Source: JALNZF01 sp049793155
Lineage (GTDB): Bacteria; Nitrospirota; UBA9217
NCBI GenBank assembly: GCA_049793155.1
Contig: JBARBN010000037.1
Span: 1 to 55,145, forward strand
Direction of reading: 5' to 3'
Length of the DNA stretch: 55,145 nt
Every line of letters starts with the position of its first letter. Positions within the stretch are counted from its first letter, which is position 1. Below are positions 34,916 to 43,532 of this stretch, piece after piece. A program made the translations under genes and the position numbers. A model generated the notes under the pieces. That model was not told where the DNA came from. It did no database searches and saw only the letters and a list, made by a program, of their open reading frames with translations.

Positions 34916-34994
34916 AATAGCCTCCTCGATGAAATATTGCGCATCTTATCAGATTTACAATCCGTGGACAACAAAAAAACATAACAAATTGTAG

Positions 34995-35017
34995 CAAAAA
35001 TAGCAACTTAAAGTTGC
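34995..35017 (-). terminator. Possible attenuating hairpin between acsE and acsD
   Basis: GCAACTT / AAGTTGC inverted repeat (35003-35017), followed on the minus strand by a run of five T with neighbours. It is a short stem, so partial termination is more likely than full. Confidence 0.35.
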
Positions 35018-35058
35018 ACCACTGCGCTCCGGCGCCGCACGAAGATTCGGGGCATTTC

Positions 35059-35847
35059 TTACATATCCAGATACGAATGGGCATACATCGTCTTGCCCAT
35101 GATCATCTCCGTGGTCTTGACCGTGTCCATCATATCCTTATCGAGCGGATCGATAATAGCTGCCGTCAGCCCCTCGTAAATGAGCATGGTAAGATAGTTC
35201 CGATTGATGATGGGGCGGACAAGCTTCGGCGCCCCGTTTGAAATATTCGATAACCCGACCACGGTCTGCATCGGGGGATCGTTCAGCTGCTGGAACATTT
35301 TCACCGCACGGATTGCCTGAAGGCCCTGGTCCTGCATCGTTGCGAGCTGAAGGATCAGCGGATCAAGGAAGAGATTCTCCAAAGGCACGTCATGCTCCAT
35401 GGCGCGGGCCATGATCTCGGCTGCAATTCCGCAGCGGTCCTCGGCATCCGCCGGGATGCTGCCCTTGCCAAGGGTAAGCGCGATGATCTTCGACTTGTAC
35501 TTGCCGGCAAGCTCCATCATCGGGAAACGCTCCGGCTCATTGGATGTGGAGTTGATGATAGGGGGTCCCCAGGCATTGTTGTGCGCCTTGAGCCCTGCCT
35601 CCATGGCCTTGATGTTCGTCGTGTCGAGGCAAAGCGGCTTTTCCACGACTTCCTGCAGGACCTTCACCGCCCAATCCATCAGCTTGGGGCCGTTATCTTC
35701 AGCCGGGCCGATGGAAATGTCGATGAAATGCGCACCCGCCTTGTCCTGTGCCACGGCGAGGTCCTGGAGGGGCTTTGGATCGAACTTCGTGAGGGCCTCA
35801 CGCACCTTCTTTGCGATTACACTGATCTTTTCTCCGATAATTATCAT
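35059..35847 (-). CDS. acsE: Methyltetrahydrofolate:corrinoid/iron-sulfur protein methyltransferase
   Basis: 262-residue pterin-binding TIM barrel. It moves the methyl group of 5-methyl-THF to Co(I) of AcsCD. Visible are IIIGEKISV at the start, the AGAHFIDISIGP segment with the catalytic acidic residue, and GLSNISNG, all typical. AAAGGAG lies 12-13 bases before the ATG. Confidence 0.95.
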   Translation of the reverse strand: MIIIGEKISVIAKKVREALTKFDPKPLQDLAVAQDKAGAHFIDISIGPAEDNGPKLMDWAVKVLQEVVEKPLCLDTTNIKAMEAGLKAHNNAWGPPIINSTSNEPERFPMMELAGKYKSKIIALTLGKGSIPADAEDRCGIAAEIMARAMEHDVPLENLFLDPLILQLATMQDQGLQAIRAVKMFQQLNDPPMQTVVGLSNISNGAPKLVRPIINRNYLTMLIYEGLTAAIIDPLDKDMMDTVKTTEMIMGKTMYAHSYLDM

Positions 35848-35945
35848 GGCCAGAAAATTCTCCTTTCAAAATAAACGAATGGCGATGAAGACCGGCATTT
35901 TAAAAAGCCAATCCCGATCGCAGCATCTGCTCAGCGACGCAATCC

Positions 35946-36842
35946 CTATTTTCCGTTTGTATTGTCAACAAGTCTCAGGAGTCTCTCAGCGGTTTCCTGA
36001 TTGAGGCTGCCCTGGTCTCTCGCCACAAAAACTGTTCGTCTGGCAAGTTCTCTATAGAGACTAACCAGCTCCGGCGTCCGCTTCTGCATGGCATGCAGGT
36101 GATCGCGCACGGTCTGCTCGTCTCCTCGCATGATCGGCCCGGTGAGCGCATCCGGGATCCCGAGCGTCTCAATGTTATGAAGCGTCCCGCGGATCAGCGG
36201 CAATACAGCCTTAAGCGCCTCATTCCTTTCAGCACCCAGTGCCTGATAAAACCTCAGCCCGTAATCAACAAGGGCGACAAAATAGTTCGAGACCGCCACC
36301 GCGCCCGCGTGATAGAGAGCCGCTGAATCTTTATCCGGGCTCCACTTCGGCATCACAAGCTCGATACCGCCCAATGCGGTTACGATCTCCCTGGCAAGGA
36401 CCTGAGCTTCAGGATCCGTTTCGATCCGGAAGTACGAACCGGGTAAGGTTGCTATGCCCTGCTCCCTGCTGGCGACCGACTGGAGCGGATGAAGCACAGC
36501 CCGATGCGCCCCGGCGATCCGTGCCGCGTCGAGAAGATCAAGCGAATGGGCTCCGGACATATGAAGGACAAGCGCACCGGACTTGAGCGCGTTTGCAATC
36601 ATGTTACATGTTTCTTTAATGATCCGGTCCGGGGTAGTTATAAAAACCACTTGGGCCTTGGACGCCGCGTGAACAACATCAGTCGTTGGCTCGCCGCTGC
36701 CGATGAACGTTGAGGCCTTTTGTGCCGACTCTGCAGTGTGTGCCGCAACAGCGGTCACGGTATACCCTGCCCGCTTGAGAAGGAAACCCATCGAACTGCC
36801 GACACGCCCAGCTCCTATGATGGCAACAGTTTTATGATTCAT
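35946..36842 (-). CDS. Rossmann/DUF2520 protein, candidate ketopantoate reductase (PanG type)
   Basis: 298 residues. N-terminal NAD(P) domain starting VAIIGAGRVGSSMG, then the C-terminal DUF2520 helical domain containing KDSAALYHAGAVAVSNYFVAL and ending near residue 290. It has the layout reported for the alternative ketopantoate reductase PanG of Francisella and Enterococcus. panB, making ketopantoate, lies 1.8 kb upstream in the same block, which supports this. The start at 36842 (MNHKT) is chosen because the longer start at 36911 would run through a palindromic spacer. Function is inferred. Confidence 0.65.
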   Translation of the reverse strand: MNHKTVAIIGAGRVGSSMGFLLKRAGYTVTAVAAHTAESAQKASTFIGSGEPTTDVVHAASKAQVVFITTPDRIIKETCNMIANALKSGALVLHMSGAHSLDLLDAARIAGAHRAVLHPLQSVASREQGIATLPGSYFRIETDPEAQVLAREIVTALGGIELVMPKWSPDKDSAALYHAGAVAVSNYFVALVDYGLRFYQALGAERNEALKAVLPLIRGTLHNIETLGIPDALTGPIMRGDEQTVRDHLHAMQKRTPELVSLYRELARRTVFVARDQGSLNQETAERLLRLVDNTNGK

Positions 36843-36890
36843 CGGGTCACCCCTCAACCAGCCCTCTCTCACAAGGGGCGAGGATGTAAT

Positions 36891-36921
36891 CCCTCCCTTG
36901 ATGGGAGGCATTAAGGGAGGG
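36891..36921. repeat. Word-palindrome spacer (CCCTCCCTT type)
   Basis: CCCTCCCTT (36891-36899) and AAGGGAGGG (36913-36921) form a 9-bp stem. Further CCCTC/GGGGCGAGG words lie to the left (36851-36882). Confidence 0.6.
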
Positions 36922-36934
36922 TAAACACCTGCTG

Positions 36935-37702
36935 CTATGGTATGAGCTTGTCAAGAACTTTGTAAAACGCCGTCAATGCCTCCGACGCATCGGGAAGCTG
37001 GATCAGCGGCTTGCCGCTCAGATCATATTCAAAGATCAGTTCATCGGCAGGGATGAATCCCGCAAACTCCACTCCCTGTTGGTCAATGACCTTCTGAAGC
37101 GCGCTGTCCGGTTCATGCTGCTGGGCCCGGTTCACGATCAGGACCGAACGTTTGACATTCAGGTTCAGCTCTTTTACCAGCTCACCGATCCGGCCCGCGG
37201 TCATGATGCCGCGCACCGAGGAGTCGCTGATAATGAGCAGCAGGTCCGTGTCCTGCGTCGTACGGCGCGACAGATGTTCAAGGCCGGCCTCGTTATCCAT
37301 GACGGTAAAGGGATACGTATCGGCCAGCTTGTCCATGTACTTGCGGATGATGTTGTTCGCAGCGCAGTAGCAGCCGGAACCCTCAGGCCTTCCCATTACG
37401 AGCAGGTCGAAGCCCGTTGCCTCGACCAGGGCCTGCTGGATCTGGTAATCGAAAAGCTGCTCCATGCTCATGCCGCCCGGACGGGGTGCCGTGGACTTGA
37501 TCGTTTCGAGAGAGGTTTCGCGTAGCTTCCCGACCGTGGCGTGGACCTTCACGCCGAGTACGTCGTTCAGGTTCGCATTTGCATCGGCATCAACGGCCAA
37601 TATCGCGCCGCGCTTTTTTTCTTTCAAATATCGAATGGTAAGACCGCAGAGGCTGGTCTTGCCTGTGCCGCCCTTGCCCGCAACTGCTATCGTAAAACCC
37701 AT
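36935..37702 (-). CDS. CODH/ACS nickel-insertion ATPase, CooC/AcsF type (copy 2)
   Basis: 255-residue MinD/NifH-like P-loop ATPase with GKGGTGKTS deviant Walker A, DADAN and the GSGCYCAANN Cys pair that binds metal at the dimer interface. It helps load nickel into CODH or the ACS A-cluster. It lies upstream of the DUF2520 gene and acsE. The closer position to acs genes suits an AcsF role, but sequence alone does not separate CooC from AcsF. Confidence 0.88.
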   Translation of the reverse strand: MGFTIAVAGKGGTGKTSLCGLTIRYLKEKKRGAILAVDADANANLNDVLGVKVHATVGKLRETSLETIKSTAPRPGGMSMEQLFDYQIQQALVEATGFDLLVMGRPEGSGCYCAANNIIRKYMDKLADTYPFTVMDNEAGLEHLSRRTTQDTDLLLIISDSSVRGIMTAGRIGELVKELNLNVKRSVLIVNRAQQHEPDSALQKVIDQQGVEFAGFIPADELIFEYDLSGKPLIQLPDASEALTAFYKVLDKLIP

Positions 37703-37714
37703 TGGACCTCAAAC

Positions 37715-37789
37715 ATCGGGTCCAGGGTCACGGGGCAAGGGTCAAGAAATGAATTTTCCCTGACCCCTGACCCCTGACCCCTGACCCTT
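37715..37789. repeat. Word-palindrome spacer (TGACCCC type)
   Basis: Right arm has three perfect TGACCCC units plus a fourth partial one. The left arm carries GGGTCCAGGGTCA and AAGGGTCAAG as the inverted answer. The right arm touches the thyX stop codon. Confidence 0.7.
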
Positions 37790-38516
37790 ACTTTTTCACT
37801 CCAAACTTCTTCCTGACCTCTTCGATCTTGCCGCAGGACATCTTGCCCTCGGGGCATGGCGCGTACAAACAGCCGGGGCCGGATTTCCCGAAGATCGTCG
37901 GCGCCGCTTTCTTCACGTGGGCCAGCATGCGATCGGCCATTTCCCGGATCTCCCACTGCGCCCGGTTGCAGCACCGGACGCGGAAGAAGTGCAGCAGCTC
38001 CCGCGCGTTCATCGTGACCACGATCTTCGTCTCGGCCGCGTTCGGCAGCAGATAGCGCGCATCCTGCTGTCCGGCCTCGCCCCTGTACCCGAGTTCCTCA
38101 AGCCGCGTGAGGACTTTTGTATAGTTCTCCTGGGCCTCGGCCATGCATTTCTTAAACTCTTGAACGATCGCCGGGTCCTGTTTGATGCTCGGCGGGATAA
38201 CATAAGCGAACTGCTCTGCTTTCACATAGCGCTGGCTCTGCTGCGAATATGAAGCCACCCGGTGGCGCACAAGCTGGTGAGAGCAAGCCCGGGAAATGCC
38301 TTCGATCCCGAAGGTGAACGACACATGCTCGATCGGAGAGAGGTGCCCGATGGACGCCAGTTTCTCCACAAAGGCCGCCTGGTCCCTGGCCTCGATCTTT
38401 TCCTTGAGCTCTTCAACGCCCGAAGGACTGTAGCACAACTTGGCTGCCATGGCCACAACTTCTTCGGGTTCCGGTGTATACCGGAGGAGAACAACGTTCA
38501 ACGATGCTTCAGGCAT
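37788..38516 (-). CDS. thyX: Flavin-dependent thymidylate synthase
   Basis: Makes dTMP from dUMP with methylene-THF as carbon donor and FADH2/NADPH as reductant, returning THF rather than dihydrofolate. 242 residues with the ThyX signature RHRVASYSQQSQRY and the substrate-binding MNARELLHFFRVRCCNRAQWEIR. The last 35 residues contain an unusual Cys cluster (GCLYAPCPEGKMSCGK) that could bind zinc or an Fe-S cluster. GAGGGG precedes the ATG. THF recovery fits a cell with a large one-carbon flux. Confidence 0.95.
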   Translation of the reverse strand: MPEASLNVVLLRYTPEPEEVVAMAAKLCYSPSGVEELKEKIEARDQAAFVEKLASIGHLSPIEHVSFTFGIEGISRACSHQLVRHRVASYSQQSQRYVKAEQFAYVIPPSIKQDPAIVQEFKKCMAEAQENYTKVLTRLEELGYRGEAGQQDARYLLPNAAETKIVVTMNARELLHFFRVRCCNRAQWEIREMADRMLAHVKKAAPTIFGKSGPGCLYAPCPEGKMSCGKIEEVRKKFGVKK

Positions 38517-38631
38517 GCTGTCCCCTCATTTCTGGAGCGACCGGAGGTCAAGAATGGTTATTATAACGAGCACCTGTCTCATGAGTCAAGAAAAATTGAG
38601 GTGTTACAAACAATATTTTCTTATCGTTCTA

Positions 38632-39432
38632 TTATTTAAAACTATGTTCTTCTGACGGGAATTTTCCGCTCTCTACTTCCTTTTTGTACTCTGTCACCGC
38701 CTTCAAAGCCAGGTCCTTCAGGTTAGCGTATTTTTTGACGAACTTGGGAGTGAACCGATCGAAGAGCCCTAAAAGATCATGGAGAACAAGAACTTGGCCG
38801 TCGCAATCCACGCCTGCGCCTATCCCGATGGTCGGGATATTGAGCAGCTCATGGATCTCCTTTGCCAAGGGGGCAGGCAGGGCCTCAAGTACGACGGCAA
38901 AGGCACCGGCGTCCTGAACTGCACGCGCATCAGCAAGCACCTTTAGCCGGGCGGCCTCGTCCTTGCCCTGGACCTTGAAGCCGCCAAGTGCGTGCATATA
39001 CTGCGGGGTTAAACCAATATGGGCAACAACCGGGATTCCTGCGGATACGATCGCCCTGATCATTTCGGCCATCGGTGACCCGCCTTCCAGTTTCACCGCC
39101 TCTGCACCCGCCTCCTTCAAGAACCTGCCGGCATTTTTGACCGCTTCTTCACGACTGGTCTGATATGAAAGGAACGGCATATCGCCAACTACCATGGCGG
39201 AAACCGTCCCCCGGGTTACCATCTTCGTGTGATAGATCATCTCGTCCATCGTGACCGGCAGCGTGCTCGACACGCCCTGCACCACCATGCCGAGCGAGTC
39301 TCCCACGAGGATCATGTCGATCCCGGCCTGATCCACGATCTGGGCCGTGGGATAGTCGTAAGCCGTCAGCATCGTGATCTTCTTGCCTTCGGCCTTTTTC
39401 TGATAGATGTCGAGGACGGTTATCTTTGGCAT
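38632..39432 (-). CDS. panB: 3-methyl-2-oxobutanoate hydroxymethyltransferase
   Basis: Adds a hydroxymethyl group from methylene-THF to ketoisovalerate, giving ketopantoate for pantothenate and CoA. 266 residues, TIM-barrel fold with MLTAYDYPTAQ, the metal site VGDSLGMVVQG and the GIGAG near residue 205. It belongs with the nearby DUF2520 gene and with CoA demand at acetyl-CoA synthase. Start at 39432 with GGAAAG upstream. Confidence 0.96.
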   Translation of the reverse strand: MPKITVLDIYQKKAEGKKITMLTAYDYPTAQIVDQAGIDMILVGDSLGMVVQGVSSTLPVTMDEMIYHTKMVTRGTVSAMVVGDMPFLSYQTSREEAVKNAGRFLKEAGAEAVKLEGGSPMAEMIRAIVSAGIPVVAHIGLTPQYMHALGGFKVQGKDEAARLKVLADARAVQDAGAFAVVLEALPAPLAKEIHELLNIPTIGIGAGVDCDGQVLVLHDLLGLFDRFTPKFVKKYANLKDLALKAVTEYKKEVESGKFPSEEHSFK

Positions 39433-39449
39433 TTGCTTTCCGTTTCAGA

Positions 39450-39500
39450 TTTAGATTATTTCCGCTCCGAACTCCGAACTCATCACCCCGGACTTTAGTA
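39450..39500. repeat. Short word-repeat spacer (CCGAACT type)
   Basis: CTCCGAACTCCGAACTC followed by a CCCCGGA turn, between panB and metF. The return arm is weak. Confidence 0.35.
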
Positions 39501-39501
39501 C

Positions 39502-40473
39502 TTACACCTGCGGTCTCGGGTACAGCCCTGCCGCCTTCACGATCCCTTCGATGGCGCTTTCCCACTCGATCGCCTGGATGTGCACACCCTTGACGCCGGG
39601 TGTCTCCAAAGCCTGGTGAATGAGTTCGATCGTTATCTTGATGCCTTCCTGCTCCTGAAGTTCCTTCATCTTTTTTTTATCTTCACCCGCGGCTGCCTTT
39701 GCCTTGTTCATCCGGTCAATTAGTTCTTTCGGCACGGACACTCCGGCAACCGACGCATCCATGTACTTCAGCATCATGGCGCTCTTCGGCACGATGATCC
39801 CGGCAAGGATCGCGGTCCGCTCATGGAGCCCCATGTTGACGATCTTGGCCATCTGCTCGCGGAACAATTTCATATCATAAATGCCCTGGGTCTGGATAAA
39901 ATCAGCGCCTGCGTTGACCTTCTTCATGAGATTGATCGGCCTGAAGTCAATAGGATCGGCCATGGGTGTCCAGGACGCGCCGACGAAGAACTTGGGCGGC
40001 ACCTCAATGGGATCGCCGCCTTCCTGCTTGCCCTCGTCGCGCATCTTTTTCAGGATACCGACAAGCTGGCAGGTGTCCACGTCATAAACGTTCTTCGCGC
40101 CCGGGTGGCCTTTGAGCTTTCCTGCCGCGCTGAACTTCTGATGGTCACCGGCAAGGCAGAGACAATTCTTGAGGCCAAGGGCTGCGGCGCCGAGAAGGTC
40201 CGCCTGTATGGCGATCCGGTTCCGGTCCCTGCAGGTCATCTGCATGACCGGCTCCAGGCCTTGCTGGAACGCGATGGCCGCTGCAGCGATGCTCGAGATG
40301 CGGACGACCGCGGTCTGGCAATCCGTGATGTTCGCCGCGTCGCAGAAGCCCTTCAGCTGCTGCGCTTTCTTGATGACTTCATGGGGATCGGCGCTCATGG
40401 GGGGGCCAAGTTCCGCCGTGACCGCAGGGTTGCCGCTTGCGAGTACTTTTTCGAGTGTGCTTCCGCTTTTCAT
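39502..40473 (-). CDS. metF: Methylenetetrahydrofolate reductase
   Basis: Reduces 5,10-methylene-THF to 5-methyl-THF with bound FAD. 323 residues, TIM barrel. Family segments are the start VTAELGPPMSADP, NITDCQTAVVRISS, CRDRNRIAIQADLLGAAALG and DFIQTQGIYD. AGGAGG precedes the ATG. It is cotranscribed with metV, and in acetogens of the Moorella type MetF works only with MetV and further subunits. Confidence 0.94.
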   Translation of the reverse strand: MKSGSTLEKVLASGNPAVTAELGPPMSADPHEVIKKAQQLKGFCDAANITDCQTAVVRISSIAAAAIAFQQGLEPVMQMTCRDRNRIAIQADLLGAAALGLKNCLCLAGDHQKFSAAGKLKGHPGAKNVYDVDTCQLVGILKKMRDEGKQEGGDPIEVPPKFFVGASWTPMADPIDFRPINLMKKVNAGADFIQTQGIYDMKLFREQMAKIVNMGLHERTAILAGIIVPKSAMMLKYMDASVAGVSVPKELIDRMNKAKAAAGEDKKKMKELQEQEGIKITIELIHQALETPGVKGVHIQAIEWESAIEGIVKAAGLYPRPQV

Positions 40474-40510
40474 TATCCATGCCTCCTAAAGATAAAGGTC
40501 AAAATCTTTT

Positions 40511-40590
40511 TACCACAGAGTCGCGGAGGTCGCGGAGAGCTGCTTAAAGCCTTGGAGCTTCTCTCCGTGTCTCTGTGTCTCCGTGGTGAA
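40511..40590. repeat. Word-palindrome spacer (CTCCGTG type), copy 2
   Basis: Left arm TACCACAGAGTCGCGGAGG, right arm CTCCGTGTCTCTGTGTCTC then CGTGGTGAA. Same family as 32406-32494, 8 kb away. Confidence 0.7.
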
Positions 40591-40592
40591 TA

Positions 40593-41294
40593 TTACTTCC
40601 CTGCCTTCACCTCTTCCTTTTCCTCATACGCCCGTATGTGCTCCATCGATATCCTGCGTGGTCCGCCGTCGCGCGACGTGGACCAGTTGCGCGGGGGGAT
40701 GACCGCAGAGAGCTTGTCAAGGGTGCCAAGCAACTTCATGCGTTCAACGATCAAGTACCAGGCGCAATCCACGTCCTTGCTGATCTCGCACTTGCCCTTG
40801 TTCGTTCCGCCGCAGGGTCCGTTCATGAGCGTCTTGGCGCAGCGTGCGACAGGACAGATGCCGCCGGTCATATGTACAATGCAGTCTCCGCATCCCGCGC
40901 AAAGTTCCTTGAAAACGCCCGGCGCCTCGACGGCACCGTAGAAGGAGGTATTGATGCCGGGATATACGGGGATCGCCCCGGTCCGGTCGGACAGAAAGTT
41001 CACGCCCACACCGCAGGCGGTCGAGAGCACGAGGTCATACTTCTTCACCTCGTCCATTACCGGGTCAAAATACTCCGGCTCGCAGTGGCGCATCACGCCC
41101 AGGTGATTTACCGTCATCTGCTTTCCCTCCTGCGATGCCTTCATCCTGATGAGGGAAGCGATGGTCTCGGCCTCCTTCTCACCGCCCGCATGACAGATGG
41201 CCACGCAGGTATTGCAGCCGAACACCAGGACCTTTTTGAAGTCCTTCACCATGCCCCATATTTCTTCGATTGGTTTCTGTGATCCGACGATCAT
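40593..41294 (-). CDS. metV: MetV-type zinc/iron-sulfur subunit of methylenetetrahydrofolate reductase
   Basis: 233 residues rich in Cys: GCNTCVAICHAGGE at the start, CAGCGDCIVHMTGGICPVARC in the middle and NGPCGGTNKGKCE at the end, the pattern of methylene-THF reductase C-terminal catalytic domain proteins (MetV). It passes electrons to the flavin of MetF. AAAGGAG precedes the ATG. The upstream gene encodes the fused flavoprotein, likely the next member of the electron chain. Confidence 0.9.
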   Translation of the reverse strand: MIVGSQKPIEEIWGMVKDFKKVLVFGCNTCVAICHAGGEKEAETIASLIRMKASQEGKQMTVNHLGVMRHCEPEYFDPVMDEVKKYDLVLSTACGVGVNFLSDRTGAIPVYPGINTSFYGAVEAPGVFKELCAGCGDCIVHMTGGICPVARCAKTLMNGPCGGTNKGKCEISKDVDCAWYLIVERMKLLGTLDKLSAVIPPRNWSTSRDGGPRRISMEHIRAYEEKEEVKAGK

Positions 41295-41333
41295 AGGTAA
41301 TACTCCTTTATGTCGAGCCCATTAGCACGACCG

Positions 41334-43430
41334 TTATTTGCCAGACCTCATCCCTATTTTCTTCACCCTCTCCGAAAACTCCGCACACGCAACGCGGTAA
41401 GGATTGCCGCCATCGGTCGATTCTGCGGAGAGGATCTCCACCCGACCGGGCTCGATCTTGAGCATGCCGAGCAGGTCCTGAACGCGCTTCACCCGCGCAT
41501 TCACGCGCGGAGCGATGTCCTTATACTTGCATGTCCCATCGTTGCAGCGCACTACCGCAACCCCGTCTGCCCCGGACTCAAATGCCTTCAACATATCAAG
41601 AATATCGATCCTGCTCGTGCAGTGCACAAGTACGGTACGCACGTTTTTCGGAAGATCGAGGCCAAGAATGCCTGCATGGTGCGTACACAGGAGCGCGACT
41701 ACAACCGGCTCCTGCCGCTTGGGATCAACCTTGCCGATGAGTGTGGGAAGCGTGTTTCTGATCTCTCGAACGTCGTAGCTCACCATGCTGATGGCCTGGG
41801 CGGGGCATTCCGGCGCGCAGAGACCGCAGGCCTGGCAGTACTCAGGCCTGATCTCAGACACGGATGTGACCACCGGTGCGCCGTAGGGGCAGATTCGCAT
41901 GCAGGTGAGGCAGGCCATGCATTTTTTCTGGTCCACCACGGCCCCGCCGCCGCAGCCCCTGCACCTCCCTGCTTCCTCGAGCGCTTCTTTCTCGGTGTAG
42001 CCTTTCTCAAAGTGCTCCATGGTCTTGACGCGCACCTCGGGGGCGAGATGGCTGATCTTCATGCGCGGCTGCTTGCTGATCTTTTCAACGACCTCAGACG
42101 GCAGCTGCGCGATCTTTTCCTTTTCCTGCACGGGCAGTCTGCCCTCGATGGTCTCCCCTTGAATGAAGAGGTGCATTGCCAGGGCGGCACGGCGTCCATT
42201 CGCGACAGCAGCGATCGCCGAGCCGGGGCCGGTCACGACCTCGCCTGCGACGAAGATGTTTCTGCCCGTGCTCATCTGGGTCGCCTGGTTCCAGGTGACA
42301 CGGCCTTTGTCCATCTTCACCGAACTGTCATTGAACAGATCGTTCTTCGACATCTGGCCGATCGTGATGATGATCGTCTCAGCCTTCAGCACGGTAGTCA
42401 CGCTGTTGTCGAATGTCGGTGCAAAGCGCTTGTTCGCGTCGAACACGGACAGGACCTTCGTGACCTCGAGGCCCACGACCTTGCCGTTCTCGCGGACAAC
42501 TGCCTTTGGTCCCCAGCGGTAATTGATCTTGATCGCCTCTTCAACAGCCTCGTCAACTTCCCATTTCCAGGCAGGGATCTCCTGTTCATTCTCAAGACAG
42601 ACCATCTCGACGTTCTGAACCCCCAGCCTGCGGGCGGAGCGGGCAACATCCATGGCAACGTTCCCGCCGCCGATCACCAGCACCTTTTTGCCGAGCGCCG
42701 GATTGCGGCCGAATGCGACATCTTCCAAATAAGGAATAGCAAGCAGCACGCCGGGTCCTTCGACGCCGGGAATGTTCAGCGAGCGGCTGAGGGAAAGGCC
42801 GATTGCCACGAGCACCGCATCGTGCTTCTTCGCGAGGTCATCGAGCTTCGCGTCTTTGCCGATTTCAAAGTTCGTCTTGACCTCAACGCCTTTGGAAATA
42901 ACGTCATCGATATCTTCTTTCAACACCTCCCTCGGCAAACGGTAGGGAGGGATCGCGGCAGAGAGCATGCCGCCAAGGACCGGATGCTTCTCATAGAGCG
43001 TGACGCTGTAGCCGAGGTCCGCGAGGTCCCGCGCCGCGGTCAGGCCCGAAGGGCCGGAGCCGATGATACCGATGCTCTTGCCCTTGGTCTTCTGGACAAG
43101 TTTCCGCCTGGCGCGCCGATATTCCCTGGACTTTTCGATAGCAAAGCGCTTCAGATGGCGGACTGCCAGCGGCTCGTCAACGCCGCAGCGCCTGCACGAC
43201 TGCTCGCAGGGATGATGGCAGATCATGGAGCAGACCGACGCGATCGGGTTCACCGACGTGATGACCTCGAAGGCCTCGGTATATTTGCCCTGGGCGATCA
43301 GGCCCACATAGGCCTGAACATCAGTATGCGCCGGGCATGCGGCACGACACGGAGAATAGGGCCTTGTTTCTTTGATCGCAGCACCGTAGGGCTGGTACGC
43401 TGTCGGTGCGCAGTTAGTTTCTGTTGCCAT
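41334..43430 (-). CDS. GltD/NfnB-like flavoprotein fused to ferredoxin and MvhD-like domains
   Basis: 698 residues in one frame. About 1-110: the Cys-rich Fe-S domain of glutamate-synthase small subunits (CRAACPAHTDVQ, CSMICHHPCEQSC). About 115-450: FAD and NAD(P) domains (IIGSGPSGLTAARDLA, VIGGGNVAMDVARSA). About 500-570: two [4Fe-4S] clusters (CMACLTCMRICP, CQACGLCAPECP). About 580-698: an MvhD-type hydrogenase Fe-S domain (LLCTHHAGILG, HCTSRIDI, RCNDGTCKY). GAGGAG precedes the ATG, and metV follows after 39 bases. It likely delivers electrons from NAD(P)H to MetV-MetF, perhaps with bifurcation. That role is inferred. Confidence 0.88.
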   Translation of the reverse strand: MATETNCAPTAYQPYGAAIKETRPYSPCRAACPAHTDVQAYVGLIAQGKYTEAFEVITSVNPIASVCSMICHHPCEQSCRRCGVDEPLAVRHLKRFAIEKSREYRRARRKLVQKTKGKSIGIIGSGPSGLTAARDLADLGYSVTLYEKHPVLGGMLSAAIPPYRLPREVLKEDIDDVISKGVEVKTNFEIGKDAKLDDLAKKHDAVLVAIGLSLSRSLNIPGVEGPGVLLAIPYLEDVAFGRNPALGKKVLVIGGGNVAMDVARSARRLGVQNVEMVCLENEQEIPAWKWEVDEAVEEAIKINYRWGPKAVVRENGKVVGLEVTKVLSVFDANKRFAPTFDNSVTTVLKAETIIITIGQMSKNDLFNDSSVKMDKGRVTWNQATQMSTGRNIFVAGEVVTGPGSAIAAVANGRRAALAMHLFIQGETIEGRLPVQEKEKIAQLPSEVVEKISKQPRMKISHLAPEVRVKTMEHFEKGYTEKEALEEAGRCRGCGGGAVVDQKKCMACLTCMRICPYGAPVVTSVSEIRPEYCQACGLCAPECPAQAISMVSYDVREIRNTLPTLIGKVDPKRQEPVVVALLCTHHAGILGLDLPKNVRTVLVHCTSRIDILDMLKAFESGADGVAVVRCNDGTCKYKDIAPRVNARVKRVQDLLGMLKIEPGRVEILSAESTDGGNPYRVACAEFSERVKKIGMRSGK

Positions 43431-43445
43431 TGGACACTCCTCATA

Positions 43446-43532
43446 AAACGTATTTGAGCCGATGCGTGAAAGCGTCTATGCGAAACACCCTTGCGTGCAC
43501 GTATACACGCATTTTCGCATTCACGCACTCAC
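43446..43532. repeat. Word-palindrome spacer (GCGTGAA-TGCG type)
   Basis: Left arm GATGCGTGAAAGCGT and TATGCGAAA, right arm TTTTCGCATTCACGCACTC, with a GCGTGCACG palindrome in the centre. Between the fusion flavoprotein and folE. Confidence 0.65.

Noticed and set aside
36843..36911. Upstream start of the DUF2520 protein
   Set aside because: The extra 23 residues are encoded by a palindromic spacer; the Rossmann fold begins right after the inner ATG 36842.
37715..37789. CRISPR-like tandem repeat (TGACCCC units)
   Set aside because: Units of seven bases with no spacers and no cas genes; it belongs with the word-palindrome spacers.
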